DNA from: JAHTBL01 sp038532735
Lineage (GTDB): Bacteria; Pseudomonadota; Alphaproteobacteria; Rhodobacterales; Rhodobacteraceae
Length of the DNA stretch: 64,000 nt
Direction: 5' to 3'
NCBI GenBank assembly: GCA_038532735.1
Contig: JBCBAC010000007.1
Coordinates: forward strand, 60,347 to 124,346
In this document: positions 1 through 8,387 of the stretch, piece after piece
Position numbering within the stretch: the first letter of the stretch is position 1
Layout of the letters: every line of letters starts with the position of its first letter
Notes under the pieces: generated by a model
Seen by the model: the letters and a program-made list of their open reading frames with translations, nothing else
The model's database searches: none
Told to the model about the DNA's origin: nothing
Made by a program: the position numbers and the translations under genes

Positions 1-685
1 GAATGGCCGAGACGAGCACCTCAAGCGCGTAGATCGCGACGATGCCAAAGATCGGAATGAACGAGAAAACGCCAAGCGAGGCGGCAAAGCCTGCGAACAC
101 TTTCAAAACCGCATGGCCTGCCATGACGTTGCCTGCCAAACGAATGGAGTGGCTGACTGGGCGCACGAAGTAAGAAATCAGTTCGATGATGGCCAGGATC
201 GGACGCAGCACCAAAGGCGCGCTGGACACCCAGAAGAGTGACAGGAAGCCAGCGCCGTTTTTGACGAAGCCCAGCACGGTCACGGTGATAAACACAGCGC
301 CTGCGAGCACAGCCGTGACGGCGATGTGCGAGGTTGTGGTGAAGCTCATCGGGATCAAGCCAAGGAAATTGGCCAGCAAGATATACATGAAGAGCGTGAA
401 GATGTACGGGAAATACTTCAGGCCTTCCTTGCCTGCGACGTCCTCGACCATCTTGTAGACAAACCCGTAGGCCATCTCGCCCACGGACTGGCTGCGAGAC
501 GGGACGATCGCGCGACCGCGTGTGCCGACAACCATCAGAAGGGTCACGGCGACAACAGCAAAGAACAGCCAAAGCGTCACATTCGTAGGCGTGTACCAGT
601 TGATTGCGCCGTCGCCGAACAGCGGCTTGACGATGAACTGATCCATCGGGTGAATTTCGATGCCGCCTTTTGCTTCGTCTGCCAC
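1..685 (-). CDS. atpB: ATP synthase F0 subunit a, C-terminal end outside the window
   Basis: This is the membrane subunit a of the F0 proton channel, which with the c-ring converts proton flow into rotation. About 228 residues are visible; the C-terminus runs off the left edge. The GTG at 683-685 is taken as start because it lies 5 bases after the atpI stop and reads MADEAKGGIEIHPMDQF, typical of alphaproteobacterial subunit a. Several hydrophobic helices follow. The signature helix RPVSHSIRLAGNVMAGH contains the conserved arginine that faces the c-ring. Gene order atpI-atpB matches the usual F0 operon. An ATG 13 codons further in is a less likely start. Confidence 0.96.
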   Translation of the reverse strand, partial: MADEAKGGIEIHPMDQFIVKPLFGDGAINWYTPTNVTLWLFFAVVAVTLLMVVGTRGRAIVPSRSQSVGEMAYGFVYKMVEDVAGKEGLKYFPYIFTLFMYILLANFLGLIPMSFTTTSHIAVTAVLAGAVFITVTVLGFVKNGAGFLSLFWVSSAPLVLRPILAIIELISYFVRPVSHSIRLAGNVMAGHAVLKVFAGFAASLGVFSFIPIFGIVAIYALEVLVSAI

Positions 686-690
686 GTCGG

Positions 691-1041
691 TCAGTCCTTC
701 TTCTCGTCGCCCTCGCGGGCTTTCTGTTCTTTGGCCGCCTTGGCCTCTGCTTCCTCCTGAAGCTCCTGCGCGGTTCGCATCATCGTTTTTACGCCCGCCG
801 CAAGGCCCAGCAATATAAAGATCACCAGGAATATCGGGAGTGTCCCGAACAGGCTGTCCAGCCCATACCCAATGCCAAAACCGATCACCAAGCCTGCGAC
901 CAGTTCGATCACCATCCGCCATGCCGTCTGGGCCGTCGAATAATGCTCGTCAGCGCGAGGAGCCGGTTCGAGGGATTTTTTGACCCCGCTGATCCGTTCT
1001 TCAAGAGCCTTGAGACGCTCTTTGTCAGGATCGTGCGACAC
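691..1041 (-). CDS. atpI: ATP synthase protein I (AtpI), F0 assembly factor
   Basis: A 116-residue small membrane protein heading the F0 operon. A charged N-terminal half (residues 1-40) is followed by two hydrophobic segments (about 43-65 and 70-92) with a glycine-rich GLVIGFGIGYGLD motif, then a charged Lys/Glu tail. This is the layout of the AtpI/Ncd family, implicated in c-ring assembly and Mg2+ supply. The start is GTG at 1041. A promoter-like element lies upstream at 1071-1099, and atpB follows after 5 bases, so the two are probably cotranscribed. Confidence 0.9.
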   Translation of the reverse strand: MSHDPDKERLKALEERISGVKKSLEPAPRADEHYSTAQTAWRMVIELVAGLVIGFGIGYGLDSLFGTLPIFLVIFILLGLAAGVKTMMRTAQELQEEAEAKAAKEQKAREGDEKKD

Positions 1042-1070
1042 GGGTGAAACCTCACGCTGATGTTGGGCGC

Positions 1071-1099
1071 AAACTAGGTTTGGGCCGACAGAGAGTCAA
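1071..1099 (-). promoter_or_regulatory. Promoter-like element for the atpI-atpB operon
   Basis: On the minus strand, TTGACT (1099-1094) is separated by exactly 17 bases from TAGTTT (1076-1071). It sits about 30 bases before the GTG of atpI. The flanking region to 1150 is distinctly AT-rich compared with the genes around it. The match is by eye. Confidence 0.5.
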
Positions 1100-1182
1100 T
1101 AATATCTAAGCTACTGTAAATATTAAATAAAGTTATCTTGCATCGAGCCCTACCATATTCAACCAGATGGTTGATCGTTGAC

Positions 1183-1614
1183 TTAGGCTTTCGGTAGGTT
1201 CAGCGCATCATGCACCCAGCCCAGCGCCTCGTCCGCGTGGAATTGCTGGGTTGGCGTGATATCCTCGGGCTGCTCCAGAAGGGCGGCGTAGAAATGCGTC
1301 TCGTCGGGGTATTTGGTCGAAAAGTAGAACAGCTGCGATCCGCAGGTTCCGCAAAACCCCCGTGTCTGACCGGGAGAGCTTTCATAAGTCTGGGGGGCTT
1401 GTCCCGTCCAACGCCAGCGGCCGTTCTGATGCCCGATCCATGTTGTGATTGGCGACGCAGAGGCACGACGGCAGCTTTCACAATGACAATGCCCGACCCA
1501 ATTATGCGGACCGGTCAGCTCAAAAGACGACGCCCCGCAAAGGCAATGCCCGCGGAGCGTCTGCTCGGATGCTTTGGCCGTGGCACGTTCCATAGGCGCA
1601 CCATAGGCCGTCAA
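1183..1614 (-). CDS. GFA / CENP-V family zinc protein
   Basis: A 143-residue protein of the GFA family (named after glutathione-dependent formaldehyde-activating enzyme). The zinc-binding cysteines are in the usual places: HCLCGAS near residue 25, HCHCESCRRASA near residue 45 and CGTCGS near residue 90. Members bind two zinc ions; the substrate is usually unknown and the formaldehyde role is not established for most. ATG at 1614 is used, and ATG at 1593 (MERATAK) is possible. It stands alone between the atp operon and a small ORF on the same strand. Confidence 0.85.
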   Translation of the reverse strand: MTAYGAPMERATAKASEQTLRGHCLCGASSFELTGPHNWVGHCHCESCRRASASPITTWIGHQNGRWRWTGQAPQTYESSPGQTRGFCGTCGSQLFYFSTKYPDETHFYAALLEQPEDITPTQQFHADEALGWVHDALNLPKA

Positions 1615-1624
1615 ACCACGCGCG

Positions 1625-1804
1625 TCACCGAAGAAGCGCGCACCAGGCGAAAGGGGCCTGAATCCGAGGTTTAATGAGCCACCAGCGCGTGCGGCGCTTG
1701 CGCGGCTGCAAGTCCGCTTTCATCTGCGCAAAGGCCTCAAGCTCTTTGCGGTATTCCGTGGCGGACTGATCCGGGATAGTCAGAGGCAGGAGTAACGGGG
1801 ACAT
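1625..1804 (-). CDS. Small hypothetical protein, 59 residues
   Basis: The reading frame is open further upstream, but the ATG at 1804 is preceded by AAGGAG seven bases away, so it is chosen as start. The product (MSPLLLPLTIPDQSATEYRK...) is a basic, tryptophan-containing peptide with no family I recognise. It is divergent from the LysR gene at 1896, with about 90 bases between. Its stop is 10 bases before the GFA gene start on the same strand, so the two could share a transcript. Coding status rests mainly on the ribosome binding site. Confidence 0.5.
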   Translation of the reverse strand: MSPLLLPLTIPDQSATEYRKELEAFAQMKADLQPRKRRTRWWLIKPRIQAPFAWCALLR

Positions 1805-1895
1805 CTGGAGGCTCCTTTTCGGGTAGGACAGCGCCGAAGATAGAGGCTTGCCCAGTCCCTGCTCAGCCCCAGAAACCAAAGGTGGAGTTGCAAAA

Positions 1896-2723
1896 ATGAA
1901 AGCCCCTGACTGGAGTGATCTTGCCTATTTCTCTGCCGTGGCCCGCACCGGAAGCCTGAACCGGGCAGCCGAGGAAACAGGCGTGAGCGCAGCCACGCTC
2001 AGCCGCCGGATGAAGGCGTTTGAGGCGAGCCTCGGGCGAAGGCTGTTTCTGCATGGGGCGGAAGGGTATGCGCTGACCTCGGAGGGGCGCGATCTTCTCA
2101 AACGCACCGCGCAGATGGAGGACGCCGCCCGTCAGATCGGCCAATGGCGCGATGCCGGGCAAGGGCCGACCTGTGTGCGGATTTCGGCGGGCACCTGGAC
2201 CGCGCTCGATCTGGCCCAGCGATTGTCGGAGTTCTGGACGCCCGATGCGATCTGGCTGCCGGAGTTCATGTATTGCGATCTGAACCTCGATATCGCGCGG
2301 CGCGAGGTCGATATCGGCATCCGCAATGCGCGCCCCGATCAGCCTTGGGTCGCCCGGCAGCAGATCGGCCATGTCGACTATGGCGTTTATGCAGCGGATG
2401 ACACGGTCGAGGGATGGATCGGCCCCTCTTGGGATACCCCGCTCACACCCTCGATCCGCTGGGTGCAAGAGCATCACGGCGCAGATATCGTCACGAAGGC
2501 CAACAGCCCGAACTTGGCTTGTGCCTTGGCCAAGGCGGGGATTGGACGTGTCGTCCTGCCGATGTTCATGGGGGAGCGGATGACCGGCCTCGTGCGTTTG
2601 GGCGACCCGATTGAGGCGTTGCGTAGCGAGCAATGGTTGGTTTCACACCATGAGGGGCGTAATGAGCCACCCGTGCGCGCCGCTCTTGATGCTATCGCAG
2701 GCTATCTGGCGCGCCGCGGCTGA
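1896..2723 (+). CDS. LysR-family transcriptional regulator
   Basis: A 275-residue LysR-type regulator. The N-terminal winged helix-turn-helix reads WSDLAYFSAVARTGSLNRAA then ETGVSAATLSRRMKAFEASLGRRLF, the family signature. The C-terminal part is a short substrate-binding domain. The open frame begins at 1848, but ATG 1896 is preceded by GGTGGAG at a sensible distance and starts directly before the HTH. It is divergent from the 59-residue ORF and followed 17 bases later by an ArsR-type regulator. The effector is unknown. Confidence 0.88.
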   Translation: MKAPDWSDLAYFSAVARTGSLNRAAEETGVSAATLSRRMKAFEASLGRRLFLHGAEGYALTSEGRDLLKRTAQMEDAARQIGQWRDAGQGPTCVRISAGTWTALDLAQRLSEFWTPDAIWLPEFMYCDLNLDIARREVDIGIRNARPDQPWVARQQIGHVDYGVYAADDTVEGWIGPSWDTPLTPSIRWVQEHHGADIVTKANSPNLACALAKAGIGRVVLPMFMGERMTGLVRLGDPIEALRSEQWLVSHHEGRNEPPVRAALDAIAGYLARRG

Positions 2724-2740
2724 GCACGGTAGGGTACGCC

Positions 2741-3064
2741 ATGACCCCGCCTCTCGACACCGTTTTCGCGGCATTGGCCGACCCCACCCGCCGCGCGATC
2801 CTCGCGATGCTGCTGGAGGACGACATGGCCGTCACGGATGTGGCCGAGCCGTTCGAGATGTCGCTCGCCGCAATCTCGAAACATCTGGTGATCCTGACCA
2901 AGGCCGGGCTGATCAGCCAGGAAAAGCGCGGTCGCGTGAAGTGGTGCAAGCTGGAGCCTGACGCGCTGCGTGATGCCTCGATCTGGATGCAAGGGTTTGG
3001 CCAGTTCGAGGCGGTGAACCTCGATGCGTTTGAGGCCTTTCTGGAGACCGAGTTGCGTGAATAA
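2741..3064 (+). CDS. ArsR-family winged-helix regulator
   Basis: A 107-residue metalloregulator-type winged helix protein: TVFAALADPTRRAILAMLLEDDMAVTDVAEPF, then MSLAAISKHLVILTKAGLI as recognition helix. It lacks the ELCVCDL metal site of the arsenic sensor, so it belongs with the SdpR/YczG-like group that often sits beside SRPBCC-domain genes. No such partner is seen here. It is 17 bases downstream of the LysR gene and probably cotranscribed with it. Confidence 0.88.
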   Translation: MTPPLDTVFAALADPTRRAILAMLLEDDMAVTDVAEPFEMSLAAISKHLVILTKAGLISQEKRGRVKWCKLEPDALRDASIWMQGFGQFEAVNLDAFEAFLETELRE

Positions 3065-3207
3065 GGCGCCAATTTAGCTCAAATTCTGCAGATTTAAGCC
3101 TCGGCAAAGGCACCGCAATTAACCGGTTTTGAACAGGCAAAGGACAGTGTCCCGTCCAAGGCAAAGCGGCCGCACCCGCTGCGCCACAGCTAGGATATGG
3201 ACGCGAC

Positions 3208-5529
3208 ATGGCCAAAAGAACGGGCTACCGACTTTACTCTGATCAAGGCCATACAGGCGCAGATAACGGCGATGGTGTATCTGGCGGCCTGCAGACGCTG
3301 GACTTTGATCCGGCCAATTACACACAATCCGCGACTGGAACAGTTAACTACCCCAATACGCTGGGGGAGGTTTCGGGCGTCTTTTACTTCGTCGATGGCG
3401 ACTACTATTTCGTGCCGGACGATGACACCGGTTTCCCTCCGAATGAGCCCGGCACCGTTTCAAGCACCAACTATAACGGTGGCAACGGTGTGGTCGATGG
3501 TACGTCAGGCTCCGATACAATCGGACCACATCTAAATTCTCAGGACGTCGACGGGGACGAGGTCGATGGCTCTGACGGCGATGATGACACGATCTATGCA
3601 GGCGGGGGCAACGATTGGGTCGATGGCGGGATGGGCGATGACACCATCTATGGTGGCAGCGGCGATGACACGCTGGGCGGCGCGGAAGGCAATGACCATA
3701 TCGAAGGAGGCACGGGTAACGACCAGATTTGGGGCGATGCGATCATGTATCGCCCCAGTGACTACGCCTCTACCAGCAACGGCAATGCCAGCACCCTTAC
3801 GGTCACGAACTCTGCAGATGGGCCGATCCACGTCTACTGGATCGACGGTAATGGCGCGACGGTCTACTTCGACACCCTCGCCCCGGGGGAGACAGCGTCA
3901 TACAGCTCGTTCGAGGATCACAATTGGGTCCTGAAAGACGACAATGGTATCGTCGTCCGTCTCATTGAAGGTGGTGATCAAACCGTCAACTTTGGCGCAG
4001 ATGGTCTTGATGACAACCTTTACGGGGGCGACGGCAACGACACCATTTATGGCCAATTCGGCGATGACCATATTGAGGGTGGCGCAGGCGACGACCAGCT
4101 CTTCGGCGAAAGTGGCGATGATCGCATACTCGGCGGCGCAGGTGATGATACGGTCGACGCTGGTAGCGGTGACGATCTGGTCGATGTCAGCGACGGCCAA
4201 GATACAATAGATCTTGGCGACGGGGCCGACCACGTCCAGATTATCGACAATACCGGGCATGACAGCCTTGATGGCGGCGCGGGGTTCGATCGGCTCGATT
4301 TCGACGAGTATGACGGTTGGGATGTCACGATTTCCGAGGCAGGCACCGGCACCTATACCAACGACAATGGTGCATCCGGTGATTTTACGAACTTTGAGAG
4401 ACTCTCAGGCTCGAGCGGCGATGATGTCTTTGATGCCAGCACCGCCACGCAAAGCGTTCAGATCGATTCAAGCGGTGGTGATGACATTGTGCTTGGTGGT
4501 TCGGGCGACGATCTGCTTGACGGCGAGAAGGGTGATGACACGATTTCCGGCGGTGCCGGGGATGACAGGATCGAGGGCGGCACTGGGCAGGACACACTCA
4601 CCGGCGGCGCGGGCGATGATACGTTCGTTTGGAAGATCGGGGATGGGCATGACATCATCACCGACTTCAACGCGGGCAACAGCGGCACGCTGGATGACGG
4701 CGACAGCAGCAATAACGACTTCATCGATTTGTCCGGGCATTATGACCACATTTCCGAGCTTTATGCCGACCACGCCGATGACGGGGTTCTTAACCAGTCC
4801 AATAGCACGGGGAATGGTGGCAATGTCGATTACTCCGACAACACGCAGTTTGGCAGCGGCTCACTGGAGTTTCAGGGGGCGTCTGCCGACCGCTCCAGTT
4901 TTACTCAGGAAAATACGGGCGTCGTCTGCTTTACCGCAGGAACTCGCATTCTGACCCCACGCGGGGAGGTCATGATTGAGAAATTGCAGCCCGGTGATCT
5001 GGTCTGCACGCAGGATAACGGACCACAACCGCTGCTCTGGATTGCAAGCCGGACGCTGGATCGGGCGGCATTGCAGGCCGCGCCACATCTTGCGCCGGTC
5101 CGCATTGCTCAAGGGGTGCTGGGCGCTGCGCGGCCTTTGCTCGTATCGCCACAGCACGGCATGCTTGTCGGCCAGGATCAATTGATCCGCGCCAAACATC
5201 TGGCCTCTCATATGCCCGGTGTGCGTATTGCACGGGGCAAGACCCATGTGCGCTACATCCATCTGCTTTTTGAGCGGCATCAGGTCATTTTTGCCGAAGG
5301 CATCCCGACAGAGAGTTTCTTTCCCGGCCCCATGGCGCTTGGCGCGCTATCGCAGGCCGCACGACATGAGGTGTTTGGGCTTTTCCCGGCCCTCGAGACG
5401 ATTGCCGCGCCGGACTGTTTCGGCGCCACTGCCCGCCCGTTTCTGAAACGCCGCGAACTGATCAAAGATCGCGCTTATTGGGCAGAGATCAGCACCAGAC
5501 CGGAGCAAGCCGTCGCCCTATACGCCTGA
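3208..5529 (+). CDS. RTX-repeat protein with VHL-like domain and C-terminal Hint domain
   Basis: A 773-residue, very acidic, probably secreted protein. Nonapeptide calcium-binding repeats (GGxGxDxxx type) occupy about residues 118-180, 265-340 and 430-480. Between the first two blocks, residues 193-260 look like a von Hippel-Lindau beta domain: IHVYWIDGNG, then TLAPGETASYSSF, then HNWVLKD, matching human VHL PVWLNFDGE, TLPPGT and HLWLFRD. A Hint (hedgehog/intein) domain starts at Cys574 (CFTAGTRILTPRGE) and runs to about 720, suggesting self-processing. No classical signal peptide is visible, as is usual for type I-secreted RTX proteins. The 3' end overlaps the convergent ClbS gene by 12 bases. 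No type I secretion genes are nearby. Confidence 0.9.
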   Translation: MAKRTGYRLYSDQGHTGADNGDGVSGGLQTLDFDPANYTQSATGTVNYPNTLGEVSGVFYFVDGDYYFVPDDDTGFPPNEPGTVSSTNYNGGNGVVDGTSGSDTIGPHLNSQDVDGDEVDGSDGDDDTIYAGGGNDWVDGGMGDDTIYGGSGDDTLGGAEGNDHIEGGTGNDQIWGDAIMYRPSDYASTSNGNASTLTVTNSADGPIHVYWIDGNGATVYFDTLAPGETASYSSFEDHNWVLKDDNGIVVRLIEGGDQTVNFGADGLDDNLYGGDGNDTIYGQFGDDHIEGGAGDDQLFGESGDDRILGGAGDDTVDAGSGDDLVDVSDGQDTIDLGDGADHVQIIDNTGHDSLDGGAGFDRLDFDEYDGWDVTISEAGTGTYTNDNGASGDFTNFERLSGSSGDDVFDASTATQSVQIDSSGGDDIVLGGSGDDLLDGEKGDDTISGGAGDDRIEGGTGQDTLTGGAGDDTFVWKIGDGHDIITDFNAGNSGTLDDGDSSNNDFIDLSGHYDHISELYADHADDGVLNQSNSTGNGGNVDYSDNTQFGSGSLEFQGASADRSSFTQENTGVVCFTAGTRILTPRGEVMIEKLQPGDLVCTQDNGPQPLLWIASRTLDRAALQAAPHLAPVRIAQGVLGAARPLLVSPQHGMLVGQDQLIRAKHLASHMPGVRIARGKTHVRYIHLLFERHQVIFAEGIPTESFFPGPMALGALSQAARHEVFGLFPALETIAAPDCFGATARPFLKRRELIKDRAYWAEISTRPEQAVALYA

Positions 5530-6018
5530 CGCTTTGAGCCGCGCGCGAATGTATTTCGCGGCAGATCGGAAATGGCTTGGACCAGCGGACTCTCCGTAGC
5601 GCCCTATCGTCCATGTGCCGTTGCCACCAGCCATCGGAGCGCCATAGAGCGCTTTGTCGTCGCGCGCGTCCAATGCGGTGACGAGAGCAGCTTTTCGGTC
5701 TTGCGAAACTACGACTGCTGCAGGCCAATCGAGGTTGGCTTGTTCTTGCCGGATCTGCGCGTTCAGTTCGGGCAGCATAGTCCACTTGAAGCCTTTGGCG
5801 GGCATATCGACCGGCGCGCCCGCCTCGCTCTGCTGAAGCCATCCAAGGAAAAGGTCGATCCAAGCCGCACGGTGACCAATGATATCCTTGATCGTAGTGC
5901 CCGTCTCATCCGGCGCGAAAGCCAAGTCTTCTGGTACATTCGCAATCACTTTTTCAAGCTTGTCCCATTCGGCTTCAAGCGTGGTCAAAAGCGCTGTCTT
6001 TGTCGTTGCAGCTGGCAT
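5518..6018 (-). CDS. ClbS/DfsB family four-helix-bundle protein
   Basis: A 166-residue DinB-like protein. It begins KTALLTTLEAEWDKLEKVIANVP and contains DIIGHRAAWIDLFLGW, typical of the ClbS/DfsB group, whose characterised member ClbS is a cyclopropane hydrolase protecting against colibactin. Many relatives are uncharacterised, so the substrate here is unknown. The frame is open to 6111, but ATG 6018 has AAGGA eight bases upstream and starts at the conserved N-terminus. It converges on the RTX gene with a 12-base overlap of the 3' ends. Confidence 0.82.
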   Translation of the reverse strand: MPAATTKTALLTTLEAEWDKLEKVIANVPEDLAFAPDETGTTIKDIIGHRAAWIDLFLGWLQQSEAGAPVDMPAKGFKWTMLPELNAQIRQEQANLDWPAAVVVSQDRKAALVTALDARDDKALYGAPMAGGNGTWTIGRYGESAGPSHFRSAAKYIRARLKASGV

Positions 6019-6082
6019 GAGCGGTTCCTTCCGCTCAGAGCATAAACAATATGTGCCAACGCCACTCTGATCTGGCTCAAAG

Positions 6083-6964
6083 TCAGACGTGATCCCAGGT
6101 CTTCGCCACATCCTTGATGTATTTCAGAAAGGCCTGAACCTTCGGTGTGCGGTGAAGATCGACATGGGTCACCAGCCAGGTGGAGACCGCCCATTCCGGC
6201 AGCGGGGATTTGACCTGCACCAGATCGGGGAAGCGTGCGGCCTCCCACACGGGCAGGAATCCGATGCCGATCCCGTTCAGGATGGCGTCTTCCAGCACCC
6301 CATCATCAGTTGCAGTGAAGACGATCCGTTCTTCAGGGACATTCTGGCGCAGCCAACGATAGAACGGTGCGCGATTGTCCTTGTTATCATGGGTGACAAA
6401 GTCGTGGTTCGCGAAATCTTCGATGCTTTCGGGCTTGCCGCGCGCCTCGACATATCTCGGACAGGCATAGAGCCCGAAGTTCTGCGGTACGAAAGGTTGC
6501 ACGACGTTGTCCGGCTGATCAGGCGCAGTGCCAAGGCGGAAGGCAACATGCGCTTCGCCATATTCAAGACGGAAGAGCCGCTCCCCGGTCAGAAGGCGGA
6601 GGATGATCTTGGGGTTTTGCCGCTGAAATTCGGTTAATGCGGGCACCAAGAGGCCTGTCACAGCGGTCAATGTGGTGATCACCAACTCGCCGCTGACATC
6701 ATCACCGCGGCCTTTGATACGGCCCGACAGTTGGGTGAGCTGATCATCGGTGGCCTGCGCCACCTGCATCAGGTCCATCCCGGCTTCGGTGGGTGTGTAG
6801 CCACGCGCGTGGCGCTGAAACAGCTTGGCCCCCAGACGCCCTTCGAGGCTGTCGATATGGCGGATCACTGTGGCGTGGTGCACACCCAGCACCTCTGCCG
6901 CCCCGCTGACTGTCCCCATCCGCGCGACCTGAAAGGCCGTTCTGATTTCGTCCCAGTTGTCCAT
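6083..6964 (-). CDS. LysR-family regulator divergent from azoreductase
   Basis: A 293-residue LysR regulator. The HTH is WDEIRTAFQVARMGTVSGAA then VLGVHHATVIRHIDSLEGRLGAKLF; a substrate domain of about 200 residues follows. The start is ATG 6964 with AGGTGAGAG just upstream. The frame stays open to 7630, but that part is antisense to azoR and is not taken as coding. It is divergent from the FMN-dependent azoreductase (start 7076), the usual arrangement for a LysR regulator controlling its neighbour. TTGC-N10-GCAA at 7013-7030 in the shared gap is a possible operator. Confidence 0.88.
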   Translation of the reverse strand: MDNWDEIRTAFQVARMGTVSGAAEVLGVHHATVIRHIDSLEGRLGAKLFQRHARGYTPTEAGMDLMQVAQATDDQLTQLSGRIKGRGDDVSGELVITTLTAVTGLLVPALTEFQRQNPKIILRLLTGERLFRLEYGEAHVAFRLGTAPDQPDNVVQPFVPQNFGLYACPRYVEARGKPESIEDFANHDFVTHDNKDNRAPFYRWLRQNVPEERIVFTATDDGVLEDAILNGIGIGFLPVWEAARFPDLVQVKSPLPEWAVSTWLVTHVDLHRTPKVQAFLKYIKDVAKTWDHV

Positions 6965-7075
6965 TCTCTCACCTGTTGTGCGCTGGCAAACATACCCTGT
7001 TGATTGAGGCATATTGCGTTCATTCGTGCAAGGATCAAGTCTGGGAGCAGACATCACGCTTTCTGGAGAAAACCC

Positions 7076-7657
7076 ATGACCAACACCGTTCTTCGCATCG
7101 ACAGTTCCGCCCGGCGCACGGGCTCCATCACCCGCGATCTGAGTGATCGCATCATCAAACGGCTCGCGCCTGACACCGTCATCACGCGGGATCTGACGGA
7201 TGCCCTGCCGCAGATCGACGAGGATTGGATGGGCGCAAACTTCACGCCCGCTGCCGAGCGCACAGCCGCGCAGGAGGACCGTCTCGCCCTGTCCGACGCT
7301 CTGATTGACGAGATCAAACAAGCCGACACGCTGGTGATCGGGCTGCCCATTTACAACTTCTCGGTCCCCGCCGCTTTGAAAGCGTGGATCGACCAGATCG
7401 CCCGCGCCGGCGTGACCTTCCAATATACAGAGAACGGCCCCAAAGGCCTGCTGGAAGACAAACGCGCGATCTTCGCCGTCGCCTCTGGCGGGACCGAAGT
7501 TGGGTCTGACATCGATTTTGCCACCGGCTATCTGCGCCACATCATGGGCTTCATCGGGATCACGGATGTCGAGATCGTCCATGCCGACCGCATGGCCGTG
7601 GAGCCGGAAGAAACGCTGAAAGCCGCACATCAGCAGGTGGAAGATCTGGCAGCTTGA
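7076..7657 (+). CDS. azoR: FMN-dependent NADH-azoreductase
   Basis: A 193-residue flavodoxin-fold quinone/azo reductase. The N-terminus VLRIDSSARRTGSITRDL is the FMN phosphate-binding region, followed by ADTLVIGLPIYNFSVPAALKAWIDQIARAGVTFQY and VASGGTEVGSD, all diagnostic of AzoR. It likely reduces quinones with NADH two electrons at a time; azo dyes are a non-physiological substrate. ATG 7076 is preceded by GGAG; the upstream open frame (7004) is not used. It is divergent from a LysR gene that may regulate it in response to quinones or electrophiles. Confidence 0.9.
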   Translation: MTNTVLRIDSSARRTGSITRDLSDRIIKRLAPDTVITRDLTDALPQIDEDWMGANFTPAAERTAAQEDRLALSDALIDEIKQADTLVIGLPIYNFSVPAALKAWIDQIARAGVTFQYTENGPKGLLEDKRAIFAVASGGTEVGSDIDFATGYLRHIMGFIGITDVEIVHADRMAVEPEETLKAAHQQVEDLAA

Positions 7658-7697
7658 TTGCTTTGACAGCCTTCATGGGCCGGCCTAGCGTCGCCCC

Positions 7698-8186
7698 ATG
7701 AAGGTGACCCGCAACACGCCCGACCAACTGATCGTCGATCACTACTCGATTTTTCTTGCGATCATGATGGTCGTGTTCTTCATCGTCTTTGTCGGTGTTG
7801 GGGTCGTGATGGTGCTCGACGGGGTCTGGTGGGGCCTGCTTTTTGTGGCTGGCGGCGTCGTTTTCGGCGGCATCATGCTCTATCATACCGAGCGAGTTCA
7901 GGTGATCCTTGACAGATCGACCGGCCTTCTGACGATTCGACGCCGCAATATCCTTCGTTATTCTGAAGTAAGGCATGATCTGGACGCGTTGGACCGGGTG
8001 ATGATCGAAACCTCGACCAGCTCAGAGGATAACTCCCAAACCTATCGCGCGACGCTTGTTTTGAGCTCAGGCATGAGCGCTGGCAAACACCCCATCACAG
8101 AAGTCTACACCAGCGTCCCCGGTCCGGTGCAGGTTGCCAATGAAATCAACGCATGGCTTCGGCAAGGCAAGATGGCAACGGGCTAA
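7698..8186 (+). CDS. Hypothetical protein with two transmembrane helices
   Basis: A 162-residue protein. Residues 18-65 form two strongly hydrophobic helices (IFLAIMMVVFFIVFVGVGVVMV and WGLLFVAGGVVFGGIML) followed by a soluble C-terminal half rich in beta-type sequence (VQVILDRSTGLLTIRRRNILRYSE). The layout resembles small membrane proteins with a PH-like domain, but I do not recognise the family. It lies 40 bases after azoR on the same strand. The ffh promoter-like element begins just after its stop. Confidence 0.65.
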   Translation: MKVTRNTPDQLIVDHYSIFLAIMMVVFFIVFVGVGVVMVLDGVWWGLLFVAGGVVFGGIMLYHTERVQVILDRSTGLLTIRRRNILRYSEVRHDLDALDRVMIETSTSSEDNSQTYRATLVLSSGMSAGKHPITEVYTSVPGPVQVANEINAWLRQGKMATG

Positions 8187-8200
8187 CCCCACGCGCTGGC

Positions 8201-8229
8201 TTGACTCGCACCGCCCAGCCACCTAAACG
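8201..8229 (+). promoter_or_regulatory. Promoter-like element for the ffh gene cluster
   Basis: TTGACT (8201-8206), 17-base spacer, TAAACG (8224-8229). It lies about 160 bases before ffh, in an otherwise empty 200-base gap. The same TTGnnn-N17-TAnACG form precedes rplS, rplB, rpmC and rplO in this window. Confidence 0.6.
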
Positions 8230-8240
8230 CCCCTTCATAC

Positions 8241-8263
8241 CCGGAAGTATGCACATCTTCCGG
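8241..8263 (+). other. Hairpin near the predicted 5' end of the ffh transcript
   Basis: Perfect inverted repeat CCGGAAG (8241-8247) and CTTCCGG (8257-8263) with a 9-base loop. It begins about 12 bases after the -10 element, so would be near the first bases of the mRNA. There is no T-run after it, so it is not a terminator. Its role is unknown. Confidence 0.45.
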
Positions 8264-8387
8264 TCCCCGCCTGTGAGCAGGGATCGCCATCCGTCAGCGC
8301 GTTGCGCCCACGGGTGCGTTTGTGCTTTGAGCCGTCCCTTCCTATTTTAGGGACATGTTTTGAAGAGGCCGAAGGAGGGCCGAGGGC

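Noticed and set aside
3560..4640. Tandem repeats resembling a CRISPR or minisatellite
   Set aside because: They encode the in-frame RTX nonapeptides; no constant repeat/spacer pattern and no cas genes.
6965..7630. N-terminal extension of the LysR ORF (515-residue frame 6083-7630)
   Set aside because: It is antisense to azoR; the LysR HTH starts at ATG 6964 with its own ribosome binding site.
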